Shown: piece after piece, positions 27,351-38,279 of the stretch
How positions within the stretch are numbered: the stretch's first letter is position 1
How the letters are laid out: every line of letters starts with the position of its first letter
Source of the DNA: Hallella multisaccharivorax DSM 17128
Lineage (GTDB): Bacteria; Bacteroidota; Bacteroidia; Bacteroidales; Bacteroidaceae
Direction: 5' to 3'
Length of the DNA stretch: 64,000 nt
NCBI RefSeq assembly: GCF_000218235.1
Contig: NZ_GL945017.1
Span: forward strand, 1,726,376-1,790,375
Made by a program: the position numbers and the translations under genes
Notes under the pieces: generated by a model
What the model was told of the DNA's origin: nothing
The model's database searches: none
Seen by the model: the letters and a program-made list of their open reading frames with translations, nothing else

Positions 27351-28097
27351 ATGAATAGAAAGAATTTTCTGTTTGAGATTTGCACCAATGGCGTTGAGAG
27401 TTGTCTGGCCGCGCAGGAAGGTGGCGCTGACCGTGTGGAACTCTGTGCAGGCATTCCAGAAGGTGGCACAACACCTTCTTATGCCGAGATCAAGACCGCC
27501 CGAAAACTGCTGACTGCCATCCGCCTTCATGTCATCATCCGTCCCCGTGGCGGTGACTTCTGTTACTCTCCACTCGAGTTGGAACGAATGGCTACTGATA
27601 TCGACATGGCCCGACAACTTGGTGCAGACGGCGTCGTTTTTGGCTGTCTTCACCCCGATGGCACCCTTGACGGGAATGCCTGCCGACAGTTGCTCGCGCA
27701 CTGTAAAGGCATCTCGGTAACCTTCCATCGTGCCTTCGACCGTTGTCGACAGCCAAAAGAGGCGCTGGAAAAACTCATCGGACTCGGTTTCGACCGCGTG
27801 CTTACCTCCGGGCAGCATTCTAACGCCATTGACGGAGCTTCTCTCCTCCACGATCTTTATCTTCAGGCAGCTGGCCGCATTGCCATTCTTGCCGGAAGCG
27901 GTGTCAATGAAGAAAACATTCTTCAACTCTACAAAAAGACGGGAATCAGGGAATATCATTTCTCCGCGCGCGAACCCATGACAAGCCCAGTCTCCTTCCA
28001 ACCCGATTCCATGCAGGAGTCTTCTGAAAGGATGATAACAACAGTCCGACGCGTGAAAAACACAATCGCGGCATTAAGCAACCATCTAAACCATTAA
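27351..28097 (+). CDS. cutC: CutC family protein
   Basis: A TIM-barrel protein of 248 aa once linked to copper homeostasis; the biochemical activity is not established. The family opening FEICTNGVESCLAAQEGGAD and the blocks RVELCAG, IIRPRGGDF, FHRAFD and ILTSGQ-like VLTSGQ are present. I take ATG 27351, which precedes this conserved start; the longer in-frame start at 27270 would overlap the divergent promoter. gmd follows after 42 nt on the same strand. Confidence 0.9.
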   Translation: MNRKNFLFEICTNGVESCLAAQEGGADRVELCAGIPEGGTTPSYAEIKTARKLLTAIRLHVIIRPRGGDFCYSPLELERMATDIDMARQLGADGVVFGCLHPDGTLDGNACRQLLAHCKGISVTFHRAFDRCRQPKEALEKLIGLGFDRVLTSGQHSNAIDGASLLHDLYLQAAGRIAILAGSGVNEENILQLYKKTGIREYHFSAREPMTSPVSFQPDSMQESSERMITTVRRVKNTIAALSNHLNH

Positions 28098-28139
28098 AAC
28101 GCTACCCTTCAAAAAGGACAGATCATCACAAACAGCATT

Positions 28140-29237
28140 ATGAAGAAAAGAAATACAGCCCTTATTACGGGCATCACAGGCCAGGACGGTTCCTATCTGG
28201 CCGAATTGTTATTAGAAAAAGGCTACGATGTACACGGTGTCATTCGCAGGTCTTCCGTAGACTTCCGGCCCCGTATTGCGCATCTTGAGGGAAAAACAAA
28301 TTTCCACCTTCACTATGCCGACCTGAGCGACTCTATGAGCATTCTCGGCGTCATAAGCGTTGTCCAGCCTACAGAAATCTATAACCTTGCCGCACAGAGC
28401 CATGTGCAAGTGAGTTTTGACTCGCCTGAATACACTGCCAACGTGGATGCCGTAGGCGTGCTGCGCATACTGGAGGCCGTGCGCCAATTAGGACTCACCG
28501 ACTGTTGCCGCATCTATCAGGCTTCGACTTCCGAGCTCTATGGCAAAGTGGAGGAAGTGCCCCAAAATGAGAACACACCCTTCCATCCCTACTCTCCCTA
28601 TGCCGTCGCAAAGCAGTACGGTTACTGGATTGTAAAGGAATACCGCGATGCCTACCACATGTTTGCATGCAACGGTATCCTGTTCAACCACGAGAGCGAG
28701 CGGCGCGGCGAAACCTTTGTGACTCGGAAAATTACACTGGCAGCAGCACGCATCAAGCAGGGAAAGCAGGATAAGCTCTATCTCGGCAATCTCAGCAGTC
28801 GCCGTGACTGGGGATATGCAAAAGACTATGTGGAGTGCATGTGGCTCATCCTGCAGAATGAAAGACCCGACGACTTCGTCATCGCGACAGGTAAACAACA
28901 CACCGTGCGCGAATTTGCGACCCTTGCCTTCCATGAAGTAGGCATCGAGTTGGCATGGAGCGGTGAGGGTGCCGACGAAAAGGGTATTGACAAAGCCACA
29001 GGAAAAATTCTTGTGGAGGTATCACCCGACTTCTACCGGCCAACGGACGTAGTGAATCTCTGGGGAGATCCAACAAAAGCGAAAGCCGTGCTCGGCTGGA
29101 ATCCCACCAGAACCTCGTTCGAGGAACTCGTCAAAATCATGGTCAACAACGACATGAAAGAGGTTGCTGCTAATGATGCTGCCGCTAAAGTAAGGGTCAA
29201 TTTGGAAGAGTATCTGGAGAAAGGTATCGTAAAGTAA
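28140..29237 (+). CDS. gmd: GDP-mannose 4,6-dehydratase
   Basis: Short-chain dehydrogenase-type enzyme that converts GDP-mannose to GDP-4-keto-6-deoxymannose, the precursor of GDP-fucose and related sugars. The 365-aa length is standard. The Rossmann motif GITGQDG spans residues 11-17 and the catalytic Tyr154/Lys158 lie in YAVAK. The NADP region [11 protein letters not shown] and the substrate block NHESERRGE are intact. The usual partner GDP-fucose synthase (fcl) does not follow; a 22-bp repeat array and a converging helicase gene do. Confidence 0.95.
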   Translation: MKKRNTALITGITGQDGSYLAELLLEKGYDVHGVIRRSSVDFRPRIAHLEGKTNFHLHYADLSDSMSILGVISVVQPTEIYNLAAQSHVQVSFDSPEYTANVDAVGVLRILEAVRQLGLTDCCRIYQASTSELYGKVEEVPQNENTPFHPYSPYAVAKQYGYWIVKEYRDAYHMFACNGILFNHESERRGETFVTRKITLAAARIKQGKQDKLYLGNLSSRRDWGYAKDYVECMWLILQNERPDDFVIATGKQHTVREFATLAFHEVGIELAWSGEGADEKGIDKATGKILVEVSPDFYRPTDVVNLWGDPTKAKAVLGWNPTRTSFEELVKIMVNNDMKEVAANDAAAKVRVNLEEYLEKGIVK

Positions 29238-29258
29238 ATCGCACCCGACTTGTTATTT

Positions 29259-29359
29259 ACGATCGTGCGACAACTGTCGAACGATTGTGCGGCAACTGTG
29301 GAACGATTGTGCGGCAACTGCTTGACGATCGTTCGACAGTTGTCACACGATCACATCAC
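29259..29359. repeat. 22-bp intergenic array, family 2 (four units plus partial)
   Basis: Units start at 29259, 29281, 29303, 29325 and 29347, each exactly 22 bp; the consensus is ACGATTGTGCGGCAACTGTG plus GA. The fourth unit is inverted: 29261-29284 pairs with 29329-29352 at 23 of 24 positions, enclosing two direct units, so the RNA or DNA could form one long hairpin. The sequence is unrelated to family 1 but the period and the inverted unit are the same. It lies between the converging gmd and helicase genes. Confidence 0.85.
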
Positions 29360-29386
29360 ATAAGTAAAGAAAACAAAAGTGAGGTG

Positions 29387-31891
29387 TTACGACACCACCT
29401 TGAAATGGGCAAATTTCAGCAAAAGCTGTTTCATGCCGGTCTGTTCAAATGAAACGGTAGCCTTCCTGTTCTCGCCCTCCCCTTCAATCTTCACCACGGT
29501 GCCTTTACCAAAGCGCTGATGCTCAATCACATCACCCGTCTTCAGAGCCTGTGAACTCGAAGTTGTCCCGTTGCTCACAGCGCGGCCACCATTTGTCATG
29601 GCACGCGACACTTTCGACCATCTGCCGCTTTGACGGAGCTTTTGCTCAAAAGCCTCGGAGAACGGATTGACTGCCTTTTCCGCTCGGTGTGGCGCTGTGG
29701 CCTTGGGTATGGGGTCAGCCATGAACTGCCCTGCCACCGGTCTTGAGTTCTGCATACGTCCGCTGCGCTGCGTGTAACCCTCACCCCAGGCATGGTAGCC
29801 CGTATAAGGTCTGTTAGCCTCATAATCGTTATCACCCAGGAATGAGCCTTCCGGCGAACCCGCCCACGAAGCGAAACCGCCGGCGCTCCGGCCTCCTTCA
29901 ACTTCCGTGCGTAGACATCTGGAATCAATCTCCGCAATGAAACGGCTGGGATTGACAAACGCGTCCATCTTGCCATATCGCCAGCGTGTATGCGCCCAAG
30001 TAAGGTAACAATGCTTCTCGGCTCGCGTGATAGCTACATAAAGGAGGCGGCGCTCTTCCTCCAAGTCTTTGGGATTGTCGAGCGACATCATACTGGGGAA
30101 GATGTTTTCCTCTAAGCCGACCACGAAGACCGTGTTGAACTCCAGACCCTTAGCCGAATGTATGGTCATGAGTGTCACCTTGTCGTCGGAGTCATCGTCG
30201 TCGTCGGCATCAGTCATTAGCGACACTGTCTGCAGATAATCCGCCAGATGGGTGAACTCGCCCTGCCCGTCTTCCCGCTGCGCTTGTACAAACGAGGCAA
30301 TGCCTGAAACCAGTGCGTCAACATTCTCCCGTCTGGAATCACCCTCCGGAGTCTTGTCTTGGGCAAGATCAGCTTTAATGCCGGACTTCTCAATAATGTT
30401 CTGGCCAAGCATTATTGCGTTTTTTTCCCGTGACTCATCGATAAAAGAGGAGATGAGTGAACGGAAGCCTAAAAGTTTCGACATCGTGCCCTTGTTCACA
30501 TCCAAGCGGTGCTCTGCGGGATGATTAAGGACTTCCCAAAGACTCACGCCGTCCTGTTCAGCTGCCGCAACAATCTTTAGGACAGTGGTGTTTCCGATGC
30601 CACGGGCGGGATAGTTGATGATTCTGCGGAACGCCTCCTCATCATCAGGATTGACGACGAGACGGAAATAAGCGATGATGTCCTTAATCTCCTTGCGTTG
30701 ATAGAAGCTCAGCCCGCCATAGATACGGTAGTTGGCTCCCATGCCCACCTCGGGTTTTCGCATTTCCTCCTCAAAGGTACGGCTCTGTGCGTTGGTGCGG
30801 TAGAGGATGGCAAAATCACTGTAGTGCAGGTTCTCCTCTTTCATGAGCCGTTTGATCTCACGGCAGACAATACTCGCCTCGCGCTTGTCGGAGATGGTTT
30901 CACAGACCGTAACCTTCTCGCCTTCAGCATTCTCACTGTACACATCCTTGTCAATTTGGTCATGGTTGTGCTTCATCAGCGAATTGGCTGCCGCCACGAT
31001 GTTCTGGGTTGAGCGGTAGTTCCGCTCCAACTTAAAAAGTTTGGCAGTGGGATAAATCTTGCTGAACTTCAGAATGTTGGCAATATTAGCGCCCCGAAAA
31101 GCATAGATGCTCTGATAGTCATCGCCCACCACACAGACATGTGGGTTGTCTTTCGTGAGCAATTCCACGATGCATTGCTGAGCATAGTTGGTGTCCTGAT
31201 ACTCGTCAACGAGGACGTACTGGAAACGCGCCGCGTATTTCTGACGGATGTCCTCATGGTCTTTCAGCAAACGGAAAGTCTCGATGAGCAGGTCGTCAAA
31301 ATCCATGGCATTGGCCTGTCTGAGGCGTTGCTGGTAGGTCGCGAAGATCTTGGACGTCTCCGGCATGTTGCGGCGCCGGTCACGCTGCAGGGCGTCACTG
31401 TCCGCGGCATATTGCTGAGGACCAAGGAGATGGTTCTTAGCCATAGAGATGGCAGCATGCACCGTGGCGGGCTTGTAGGTCTTGTCGTCGAGGCCCATCA
31501 GCTTGAGGATATTCTTGATGAGCGAGCGGGAGTCAGCCTCATCATAGATAGTGAAGTCAGAACCATAGCCGATCGACTGTGCCTCCACTCTAAGAATGTG
31601 AGAGAAGACAGAGTGGAAGGTACCCATCTGCAGATACTTTGCCCGCTCCTGTCCCACAATGGCGGCAATGCGGTTCTTCATTTCCCGCGCAGCCTTGTTG
31701 GTAAAGGTCAGCGCCAAAATATTCCAGGGCTTGAGACCGTAATGCCGCAGAAGGTAGGCGATCTTGAAAGTGAGCACCCGTGTTTTCCCCGAACCAGCGC
31801 CGGCAATGACAAGCTGCGGGGAATCGCAATAAGCTACCGCCTGCTGTTGTGCGGGATTAAGTTGTGCGAAAATAGTGTCGTCTGTCTGCAT
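29387..31891 (-). CDS. UvrD/PcrA-type ATP-dependent DNA helicase
   Basis: Superfamily 1A 3'-5' helicase for repair and replication restart. The protein is 834 aa from ATG 31891; a TTG at 31921 would extend it by 10 residues into the mtgA stop. Motifs visible in order: LNPAQQQAVAY (Q motif), AGAGSGKTRVL (Walker A), LALTFTNKAAREM (Ia), VDEYQDTN (II), VVGDDYQSIYAFRGA (III), LERNYRST (IV), MTIHSAKGLEF (V) and VAITRAEK (VI). The C-terminal Tudor-like domain (DVIEHQRFGKGTVV) is the one found in PcrA/UvrD. It is followed by the converging repeat array. Confidence 0.94.
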   Translation of the reverse strand: MQTDDTIFAQLNPAQQQAVAYCDSPQLVIAGAGSGKTRVLTFKIAYLLRHYGLKPWNILALTFTNKAAREMKNRIAAIVGQERAKYLQMGTFHSVFSHILRVEAQSIGYGSDFTIYDEADSRSLIKNILKLMGLDDKTYKPATVHAAISMAKNHLLGPQQYAADSDALQRDRRRNMPETSKIFATYQQRLRQANAMDFDDLLIETFRLLKDHEDIRQKYAARFQYVLVDEYQDTNYAQQCIVELLTKDNPHVCVVGDDYQSIYAFRGANIANILKFSKIYPTAKLFKLERNYRSTQNIVAAANSLMKHNHDQIDKDVYSENAEGEKVTVCETISDKREASIVCREIKRLMKEENLHYSDFAILYRTNAQSRTFEEEMRKPEVGMGANYRIYGGLSFYQRKEIKDIIAYFRLVVNPDDEEAFRRIINYPARGIGNTTVLKIVAAAEQDGVSLWEVLNHPAEHRLDVNKGTMSKLLGFRSLISSFIDESREKNAIMLGQNIIEKSGIKADLAQDKTPEGDSRRENVDALVSGIASFVQAQREDGQGEFTHLADYLQTVSLMTDADDDDDSDDKVTLMTIHSAKGLEFNTVFVVGLEENIFPSMMSLDNPKDLEEERRLLYVAITRAEKHCYLTWAHTRWRYGKMDAFVNPSRFIAEIDSRCLRTEVEGGRSAGGFASWAGSPEGSFLGDNDYEANRPYTGYHAWGEGYTQRSGRMQNSRPVAGQFMADPIPKATAPHRAEKAVNPFSEAFEQKLRQSGRWSKVSRAMTNGGRAVSNGTTSSSQALKTGDVIEHQRFGKGTVVKIEGEGENRKATVSFEQTGMKQLLLKFAHFKVVS

Positions 31892-31917
31892 GATGGTGTT
31901 ATTGGCAATTAAAAAGA

Positions 31918-32631
31918 TCAATGGTAGGTGCCGCCTACAGCTGTATTTGGATTATAGTCCTCACCCTCTTTAGGGAAGGTCGGTATATAGCGCATGTTGG
32001 CCATAATCTGCCGCTGCCGCTTGCGCATGTAAGCACTCGGATATTTAGAAGAGAACTTACGGGGATTGGGAAGAGTGGCCGCAATGAGCGCGCAGTCAGC
32101 GCGCGTCAAGTCCGCCGGCTTCTTTCCGAAATTGTATTCGGCACACGATGCCACACCATAGATGCTTGGTCCCATCTCAATGGAATTGAGATATACCTCC
32201 ATGATGCGCTGCTTGCTCCAGAAAAGCTCCATCAGAGCCGTGAAATAAACCTCAAAGCCTTTTCTTATCCATGAGCGTCCCGGCCACAGAAAGACGTTCT
32301 TGGCCGCCTGCTGCGATATTGTGCTGGCCCCGTGCTTTCGTCTTCCCTTGAGGTTGTTTTCCGCAGCTTTGCCTATGGCATCAAAATCAAAGCCATGGTG
32401 CAGCAAGAAGCGCGAGTCCTCACTGGCCATGACGGCAACCGGCATGTGCGCAGACATCTCGTCAAGAGAAATCCAATGATGATGAATGGTTGTTGAACCG
32501 TTTTGGAAACACCTAATCACCATCAGCGGAGTAATATAGACAGGAATGAAACGGTAAGCTATGACAGCAAGAATGGTGGAAGCAAAGAATGCCCCCACCA
32601 CCCAGCGTACTATTTTGCGAAAAAGTTTCAT
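31918..32631 (-). CDS. mtgA: Monofunctional peptidoglycan transglycosylase
   Basis: GT51 glycosyltransferase that polymerises lipid II into glycan strands at the outer face of the inner membrane. The 237-aa protein has one N-terminal anchor (about residues 9-30) and the GT51 motifs SEDSRFLLHHGFD (catalytic Glu), GASTISQQAAKN, RKGFEVYFTALMEL, KQRIMEVYLNSIEMG and the A-T-L-P-N-P region. It has no transpeptidase domain. Its ATG overlaps the stop of the OmpA-like gene by one base (TAATG), which implies coupled translation of two envelope proteins. Confidence 0.94.
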   Translation of the reverse strand: MKLFRKIVRWVVGAFFASTILAVIAYRFIPVYITPLMVIRCFQNGSTTIHHHWISLDEMSAHMPVAVMASEDSRFLLHHGFDFDAIGKAAENNLKGRRKHGASTISQQAAKNVFLWPGRSWIRKGFEVYFTALMELFWSKQRIMEVYLNSIEMGPSIYGVASCAEYNFGKKPADLTRADCALIAATLPNPRKFSSKYPSAYMRKRQRQIMANMRYIPTFPKEGEDYNPNTAVGGTYH

Positions 32632-33335
32632 TACTTCAACGTGCCGTTGTTGGCAGCGTCGACCATAGCCTGTGAGGCATACAGATAGACCTCCACGCGG
32701 CGGCTTGCAGAGCGGTTCTCTGTACCATCAGCATTGGTGACAAGATTGCTCTCACCATAACCCACAGCGTTCTTGATTTGTGAGGAAGGAACAGAACAGT
32801 TGCCCACGAGGAAGTTCTTCACTGAATTAGCACGATTCTGAGAGAGCTTGAGATTCACTTCATCGGAGCCGTCAGAAGAGGCATAGCCCTGAATATCAAC
32901 CGAACAAGTAGGGTTATTCTTCAGTACTTTGGAGAACTGGGTCAGGTCTTTGATAGCGCCACTCTGCAAATCGTACTTACCCAACTTGAAGAGGATACCA
33001 TTGTCGAAGGTCACCTTCACAGCTTTCAGGCCGTTAGCATCGGTCACTGTCTCCACCTTGGCGTTCTCCACCTGGCGCGCCTGCTCAGCTACCTTGTCCA
33101 TATGATGACCAATCAAGGCACCCGCGCCAGAACCGACAGCACCACCAATAGCAGCACCGACTGCGGCACCTTTGCCATGACCCAAAATGCCGCCAATGAC
33201 AGAACCTAAGGCTGCACCGGCACCACCACCGACAAGCGTACCTGTACCCTGCTTTGTGGCACAGCTGGTTAATGACGTTCCACCTACGAGTGTAAGCATG
33301 CACATACCAAGTGCAATAGACTTTGCGTTTTTCAT
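32631..33335 (-). CDS. OmpA-family lipoprotein with glycine-zipper domain
   Basis: A 234-aa outer-membrane-associated protein. A lipoprotein signal ends at LTSC (Cys25). Residues about 30-85 are a glycine-zipper membrane segment (GGGAGAALGSVIGGILG and GAAIGGAVGSGAGALIG). The C-terminal third is an OmpA peptidoglycan-binding domain with DIQGYASSDG, LSQNRANSVKNFL and ENRSASRRVEVYL. It probably tethers the outer membrane to peptidoglycan. It is co-transcribed with mtgA; TACCTTTG at 33377-33384 is the likely -7 element. Confidence 0.9.
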   Translation of the reverse strand: MKNAKSIALGMCMLTLVGGTSLTSCATKQGTGTLVGGGAGAALGSVIGGILGHGKGAAVGAAIGGAVGSGAGALIGHHMDKVAEQARQVENAKVETVTDANGLKAVKVTFDNGILFKLGKYDLQSGAIKDLTQFSKVLKNNPTCSVDIQGYASSDGSDEVNLKLSQNRANSVKNFLVGNCSVPSSQIKNAVGYGESNLVTNADGTENRSASRRVEVYLYASQAMVDAANNGTLK

Positions 33336-33376
33336 AATGTTTGTGTTAATTATATGTTATTCCTTTTTTCTTAGTG

Positions 33377-33384
33377 CAAAGGTA
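33377..33384 (-). promoter_or_regulatory. -7 element for OmpA-like/mtgA operon
   Basis: TACCTTTG on the minus strand, 41 nt before the start codon. No -33 TTTG at the expected place. Confidence 0.5.
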
Positions 33385-33427
33385 GCCTTTTTTTCGCGGT
33401 TAAGCCGTTTATGCTATCTTTTTTTAT

Positions 33428-33435
33428 TAACTTTG
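33428..33435 (+). promoter_or_regulatory. -7 element for proS operon
   Basis: TAACTTTG, 82 nt before the proS start; divergent from the element at 33377-33384. No clear -33 element. Confidence 0.5.
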
Positions 33436-33517
33436 CCGCAAAATTAAACAATAATAAAATTTGCGCATTCCGGAAACGCCTACATTCGTGTAGGGATTTC
33501 CCTATGACTGAAAAATT

Positions 33518-35002
33518 ATGGCAAAAGAACTGAAACAACTGACCAAGCGCGCTGACAACTACAGCCAGTGGTACAACGACTTGGTGATGAAAGCCGATTT
33601 GGCGGAGATAGCACCCGTACGTGGCTGCATGATAATCAAGCCTTATGGATATGCCATTTGGGAGAAGATGCAAGCTCAACTTGACAAGATGTTCAAGGAA
33701 ACAGGTGTTCAGAACGCTTATTTCCCCTTGCTGATTCCCGTGAGCTTTTTCGCACGGGAAGCCGAGCACGTGAAAGGCTTTGCAAAAGAAAGTGCTGTGG
33801 TGACTCATTACCGTCTGAAAGCCACTGACGACGGGCAGATTGTTGTTGACCCCGACGCCAGGCTTGACGAGCCCCTCATCATTCGTCCCACTTCCGAAAC
33901 CATGATCTGGCACACTTACAAAAACTGGATTCACTCCTGGCGCGACCTGCCAATCATGTGTAATCAGTGGTGCAACGTCATGCGATGGGAAATGCGCACC
34001 CGTCCTTTCCTGCGCACATCAGAGTTTCTTTGGCAGGAGGGGCATACCGCCCACGCTACGAAGGAAGAAGCTGAGACCGAGGCACAGAAGATGTTGCATG
34101 TGTATGCCGACTTCGTAGAGAACTGGATGGACGTGCCTGTGCTGCAGGGAGTGAAAAGTCCTACAGAGCGTTTTGCCGGCGCCCTCAACACTTATACCAT
34201 CGAAGCCATGATGCAGGACGGTAAAGCACTGCAGAGTGGCACGAGCCACTTCCTTGGACAGAACTTCGCCAAGAGTTTCGACGTGCAGTTTCTCAACAAG
34301 GATAACAAACCAGAATATGTGTGGGCAACATCGTGGGGCGTCTCTACACGCCTCATGGGCGCTCTGATCATGGTGCATTCCGACGACAATGGTCTCGTGT
34401 TGCCACCGCGATTGGCTCCTACCCAGGTTGTCATCGTGCCTATCAACAAGAACGCAGAACAACTCACGGCTATTTCAGCAAAGCTTCAACCCGTCATCAA
34501 CGAGCTGCGTCAATTAGGTATCAGCGTGAAATACGACGATGCCGACAACAAGCGTCCTGGCTTCAAATTCGCTGACTATGAACTGAAAGGTGTGCCCGTG
34601 CGTCTCGTCATGGGCGGACGTGATTTGGAAAACAACACCATCGAGATCATGCGTCGCGACACACTGGAGAAAGAGAACGTGAGCTTCGACGGCATTGTAG
34701 AGCGTGTGAAAAACATCCTCGACGACATGCAGAAATCTATCTTCGAGAAGGCCAAGACCTACCGTGACGCTCACGTCTACGAGTGCCATGACTACGAAGA
34801 GTTTAAGGAGAGAATCAAGGATGGCGGTTTCTTTCTCTGCCCATGGGATGGCACTGCCGAGACTGAAGCGAAGATCAAAGAAGACACGCAGGCCACCATC
34901 CGCTGCATTCCGTTTGCCTACGACCAAGACGTCGACGGCCTAAAAGATATGGTCAGTGGCGCAAAAGCCAAATATAAAGTAATTATCGCCCGTGCCTACT
35001 AA
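33518..35002 (+). CDS. proS: Prolyl-tRNA synthetase (short, archaeal/eukaryote-like type)
   Basis: Class II aminoacyl-tRNA synthetase that charges tRNA-Pro. The 494-aa length and the absence of the INS editing insertion identify the short ProS type rather than the long bacterial type. Motif 2 lies in the [19 protein letters not shown] region and in the [20 protein letters not shown] block; motif 3 is near [16 protein letters not shown]. The anticodon-binding domain follows and the C-terminus ends in a tyrosine, as in this subgroup. It overlaps the next helicase gene by 11 nt. Confidence 0.95.
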   Translation: MAKELKQLTKRADNYSQWYNDLVMKADLAEIAPVRGCMIIKPYGYAIWEKMQAQLDKMFKETGVQNAYFPLLIPVSFFAREAEHVKGFAKESAVVTHYRLKATDDGQIVVDPDARLDEPLIIRPTSETMIWHTYKNWIHSWRDLPIMCNQWCNVMRWEMRTRPFLRTSEFLWQEGHTAHATKEEAETEAQKMLHVYADFVENWMDVPVLQGVKSPTERFAGALNTYTIEAMMQDGKALQSGTSHFLGQNFAKSFDVQFLNKDNKPEYVWATSWGVSTRLMGALIMVHSDDNGLVLPPRLAPTQVVIVPINKNAEQLTAISAKLQPVINELRQLGISVKYDDADNKRPGFKFADYELKGVPVRLVMGGRDLENNTIEIMRRDTLEKENVSFDGIVERVKNILDDMQKSIFEKAKTYRDAHVYECHDYEEFKERIKDGGFFLCPWDGTAETEAKIKEDTQATIRCIPFAYDQDVDGLKDMVSGAKAKYKVIIARAY

Positions 35003-38000
35003 GGACGCACCCCTCACCGTCTACAAAGCGAGTGCAGGGTCAGGAAAGACGTTCACACTTGCCGTAGAGTATATCAAGTTGCTCGTCAGCGACCCGACGA
35101 ACTACCGTTTTACTCTTGCCGTGACCTTTACCAATAAGGCCACGCAAGAGATGAAACAGCGTATTTTGTCGAAACTCTATGGTATTGCCAATAACTTACC
35201 GGACGCTGAGGACTATTTCAATAATGTAAAGGCCTCGTTTCCAAATCTTTCAGAGCGTGTCATTCGCAACAGAGCAAGTGACGCGCTTTCTTTGTTGGTA
35301 CACGACTACAGTCGTTTCCGCGTGGAAACCATCGACAGTTTCTTCCAACGAGTACTGAGAAACCTCGCCCGGGAACTTGGCCTCACGGCCAATCTACAGG
35401 TGATGCTCAACGACAATGAAGTGGAGAGCCAAGCCGTGGACGATCTTATCAGTAATATCGACAACGGCAACGATCCCCTTCTCGTATGGATCATGGACTT
35501 TGTCAACGAGCGCATGGAAGACGACAAAAGCTGGAATGTCGTGAGCAATATTAAGGATTTCGGACAGAATATCTTCACCGATTTCTATAAAAGCCACCAA
35601 CAACAGCTTCGCCTTATTATGGACGATGCTGACTTTTTCAAGCGCTACACCTCCCAACTGCGTGCTTTGAAAGCAAAGACCATGCAGGAGATGAAAACCT
35701 ACGCCGACCGCTACACCACCATCGCCACGCAATACGGGCTCACAGACACATGTTATTCGCATGGCCATAGCAACGCTCCCGGCTATTTCGAGAACCTTGG
35801 CAACGGCAACTTTCTTGGTGATAAGCCCAAGATGCCCAACTCATACATTCTCTCAGGACTTGCTGATTCGGACAAATTCGTGAAGAAAAGCGACCTCGAC
35901 AAGCCCGAAACTCAAGCCATACGCGAGTTTGTCGCGCCGCTGATAGAAGAAGCTGAGGAGATGCGAAAACATGCAGCAATCACCGTCAACTCGGTTGATC
36001 TGACGCTCCAGAACGTCAACCAGCTGCGACTTCTTGGACGTATTGAGCAAGAAGTGAGCCGTATCAATGCCGACAATAACGACTACCCACTATCCAATAC
36101 ACAGAAATTGCTCAACGATCTCATTGACCGACAGGACTCTCCATTTATATATGAGAAGATCGGCGGGCAGTTGAGATACATCATGATCGATGAGTTTCAA
36201 GACACATCCACCGTGCAATGGGCCAACTTCAAAGTGCTTCTTGACGACTGTATCGCTCATCAAGCAGGCAGCCTCATCGTAGGCGACGTCAAGCAAAGCA
36301 TCTACCGATGGCGCGACGGAGACTGGCAATTGCTGCAATCTCTCAACGAGAATAATTATCCCGAAACAGTCCAGGTGAAAACACTCGGCACCAATTACCG
36401 CTCGCAACGCAATGTAGTGGCTTTCAACAACGCTTTTTTCAGTACTGCCGCGGCACAGCTTTCTGAAGATGTACCCATTGTGACGGAGGCTTATGCCGAC
36501 GTCAGGCAGCAGATCCCTGAAAGCAGACCCGAAGCCGGACAAGTGGAAGTGAGACTCCTGCCCAGCAAGAACTATGAGCAACAAATGATTGCACAGGTGC
36601 AGCGGACTATTGAGATGTTGCTTGAAAATGGTGTTTCCTACAATCAAATAGCCATCATTGTGAGGAGAAACAAGCACATCCGGCTGCTTGCCGACTACTT
36701 CCTTCACAACCCTGTGAACGTGAATGGAGAGCCCCGCATGCTTAGAATGGTCTCTGACGAAGCCTTCCGTCTTGACGCCTCACAGTCTGTAAACGTCATT
36801 GTCAACGCCATGCGTTTCCTCACTCACCCCAGCGATCGCCTGACGGTGGCTTTTCTTGCTAAAGCATTTACCGGTACCGAGCTGCAACCCTACGGCAAGA
36901 AATGCCAGCCCACGGAAGATAAAGAACCAATAGAAACAACCGATAATTACAAGGCTCTATTACCGCAGGAGCTGATTGTCAACCGCACAGCACTGCTCTC
37001 AATGCCGCTTATCGACCTTGCCGAAAAGCTTTACAGCATCTTCCAACTCGAGCGGCTCAGCAATCAAAATGCATATGTCTGCGCTTTCTTCGACCAGCTC
37101 TCCAACTATCTGAAACGTCACATCGTGGGTATCGATGACTTTCTCACGGAGTGGGATGAGACCCTCTGCGGAAAGTCTATCCATAGCGATGACATTGACG
37201 GTATACGCCTTCTCACCGTCCACAAAAGTAAAGGACTGGAGTTTGACAATGTCATCATGCCTTACTGCGACTGGAGATTAGAGAAATCCACAGACATTTT
37301 GTGGGTGGAACCCGCCGTGAAACCTTTCAATGAGCTGCCTGTCGTGCCCGTCAATCTTAATGCCAACAAGCTGAAAAACTCTGTTTACGCTACCGACTAC
37401 ACTGTCGAGCACGTCAAGAACATCATCGACAATATCAATATTCTCTACGTAGCCTTTACCCGTGCATCACGCAATCTCTTTGTCATGGGCAAGAAAGAGA
37501 GCGCTGAGTTTCCCTCCACGCTCATCAGAAACGTGATGGCAGACATGCGGATAACGGAGCCGACAGAGGACGAGGACGGCATCGTGAACTATAGTTTCGG
37601 CAAGCTCTCAGTCAGACAAAGCACGAAGACCGCTGTTCCTGACAACATGAACGAGCTGCCTGCTGAAAATATTTTTGAGCGGAGAGAGCAAGGCATACCC
37701 GTGAAAATAGAAGGCACCGAGACGACAGCTCACTTCCTTCAGAGCAATGACAGTACCGACTTCATGACCCCTGAAGACGAAATGGAAGAGCTACAGAAAC
37801 GTCAAAGCTATATCAATACAGGCAATATCCTCCACAAGCTCTTCGCTTCCATCCACGACTACACCGAGGTGGACGACGCCATCAGCAAGATGGAGTTTGA
37901 CGGCATTCTCTATGACCGCCCGATGACACGCGCCCAGCTGAAAGAACTCATCGACAAAGCCCTCTCCAATCCGCAGATACACGAATGGTTCTCACCCAAA

Positions 38001-38252
38001 TGGAGGGTCTATAACGAATGCTCCATGCTTTATTATGATCCCAACGAGCAGCGTGTACGCGAGCAACGGCCCGACCGCGTCATTTATGACGGAAAGAAAA
38101 TGATCGTCATTGACTTCAAAACCGGCCGTGAACAAGAGAGGCACAAGAGCCAAGTGAAAAACTATATCAGCCTGCTCAAGGAAATAGGGTATCATGATGT
38201 GGAAGGGTACCTATGGTATATCCGCCCCGGAAATATTGAAAAAGTAAAATAA
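34992..38252 (+). CDS. AddA-like UvrD-family helicase/nuclease
   Basis: Large subunit of an AddAB/RecBCD-type double-strand-break resection enzyme, 1086 aa. Walker A ASAGSGKT is at residues 13-20, followed by [11 protein letters not shown] (Ia), IDEFQDTS (II), [15 protein letters not shown] (III), LGTNYRS (IV), [14 protein letters not shown] (V) and [11 protein letters not shown] (VI). The C-terminus carries a RecB-type nuclease block ending in [14 protein letters not shown]. The start is GTG at 34992 inside the end of proS; it must be close to correct because Walker A follows at once. Partner: the AddB-like gene 27 nt downstream. Confidence 0.9.
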   Translation: MPTKDAPLTVYKASAGSGKTFTLAVEYIKLLVSDPTNYRFTLAVTFTNKATQEMKQRILSKLYGIANNLPDAEDYFNNVKASFPNLSERVIRNRASDALSLLVHDYSRFRVETIDSFFQRVLRNLARELGLTANLQVMLNDNEVESQAVDDLISNIDNGNDPLLVWIMDFVNERMEDDKSWNVVSNIKDFGQNIFTDFYKSHQQQLRLIMDDADFFKRYTSQLRALKAKTMQEMKTYADRYTTIATQYGLTDTCYSHGHSNAPGYFENLGNGNFLGDKPKMPNSYILSGLADSDKFVKKSDLDKPETQAIREFVAPLIEEAEEMRKHAAITVNSVDLTLQNVNQLRLLGRIEQEVSRINADNNDYPLSNTQKLLNDLIDRQDSPFIYEKIGGQLRYIMIDEFQDTSTVQWANFKVLLDDCIAHQAGSLIVGDVKQSIYRWRDGDWQLLQSLNENNYPETVQVKTLGTNYRSQRNVVAFNNAFFSTAAAQLSEDVPIVTEAYADVRQQIPESRPEAGQVEVRLLPSKNYEQQMIAQVQRTIEMLLENGVSYNQIAIIVRRNKHIRLLADYFLHNPVNVNGEPRMLRMVSDEAFRLDASQSVNVIVNAMRFLTHPSDRLTVAFLAKAFTGTELQPYGKKCQPTEDKEPIETTDNYKALLPQELIVNRTALLSMPLIDLAEKLYSIFQLERLSNQNAYVCAFFDQLSNYLKRHIVGIDDFLTEWDETLCGKSIHSDDIDGIRLLTVHKSKGLEFDNVIMPYCDWRLEKSTDILWVEPAVKPFNELPVVPVNLNANKLKNSVYATDYTVEHVKNIIDNINILYVAFTRASRNLFVMGKKESAEFPSTLIRNVMADMRITEPTEDEDGIVNYSFGKLSVRQSTKTAVPDNMNELPAENIFERREQGIPVKIEGTETTAHFLQSNDSTDFMTPEDEMEELQKRQSYINTGNILHKLFASIHDYTEVDDAISKMEFDGILYDRPMTRAQLKELIDKALSNPQIHEWFSPKWRVYNECSMLYYDPNEQRVREQRPDRVIYDGKKMIVIDFKTGREQERHKSQVKNYISLLKEIGYHDVEGYLWYIRPGNIEKVK

Positions 38253-38279
38253 GATCATCAACGTAAGGAGATAATCAGC

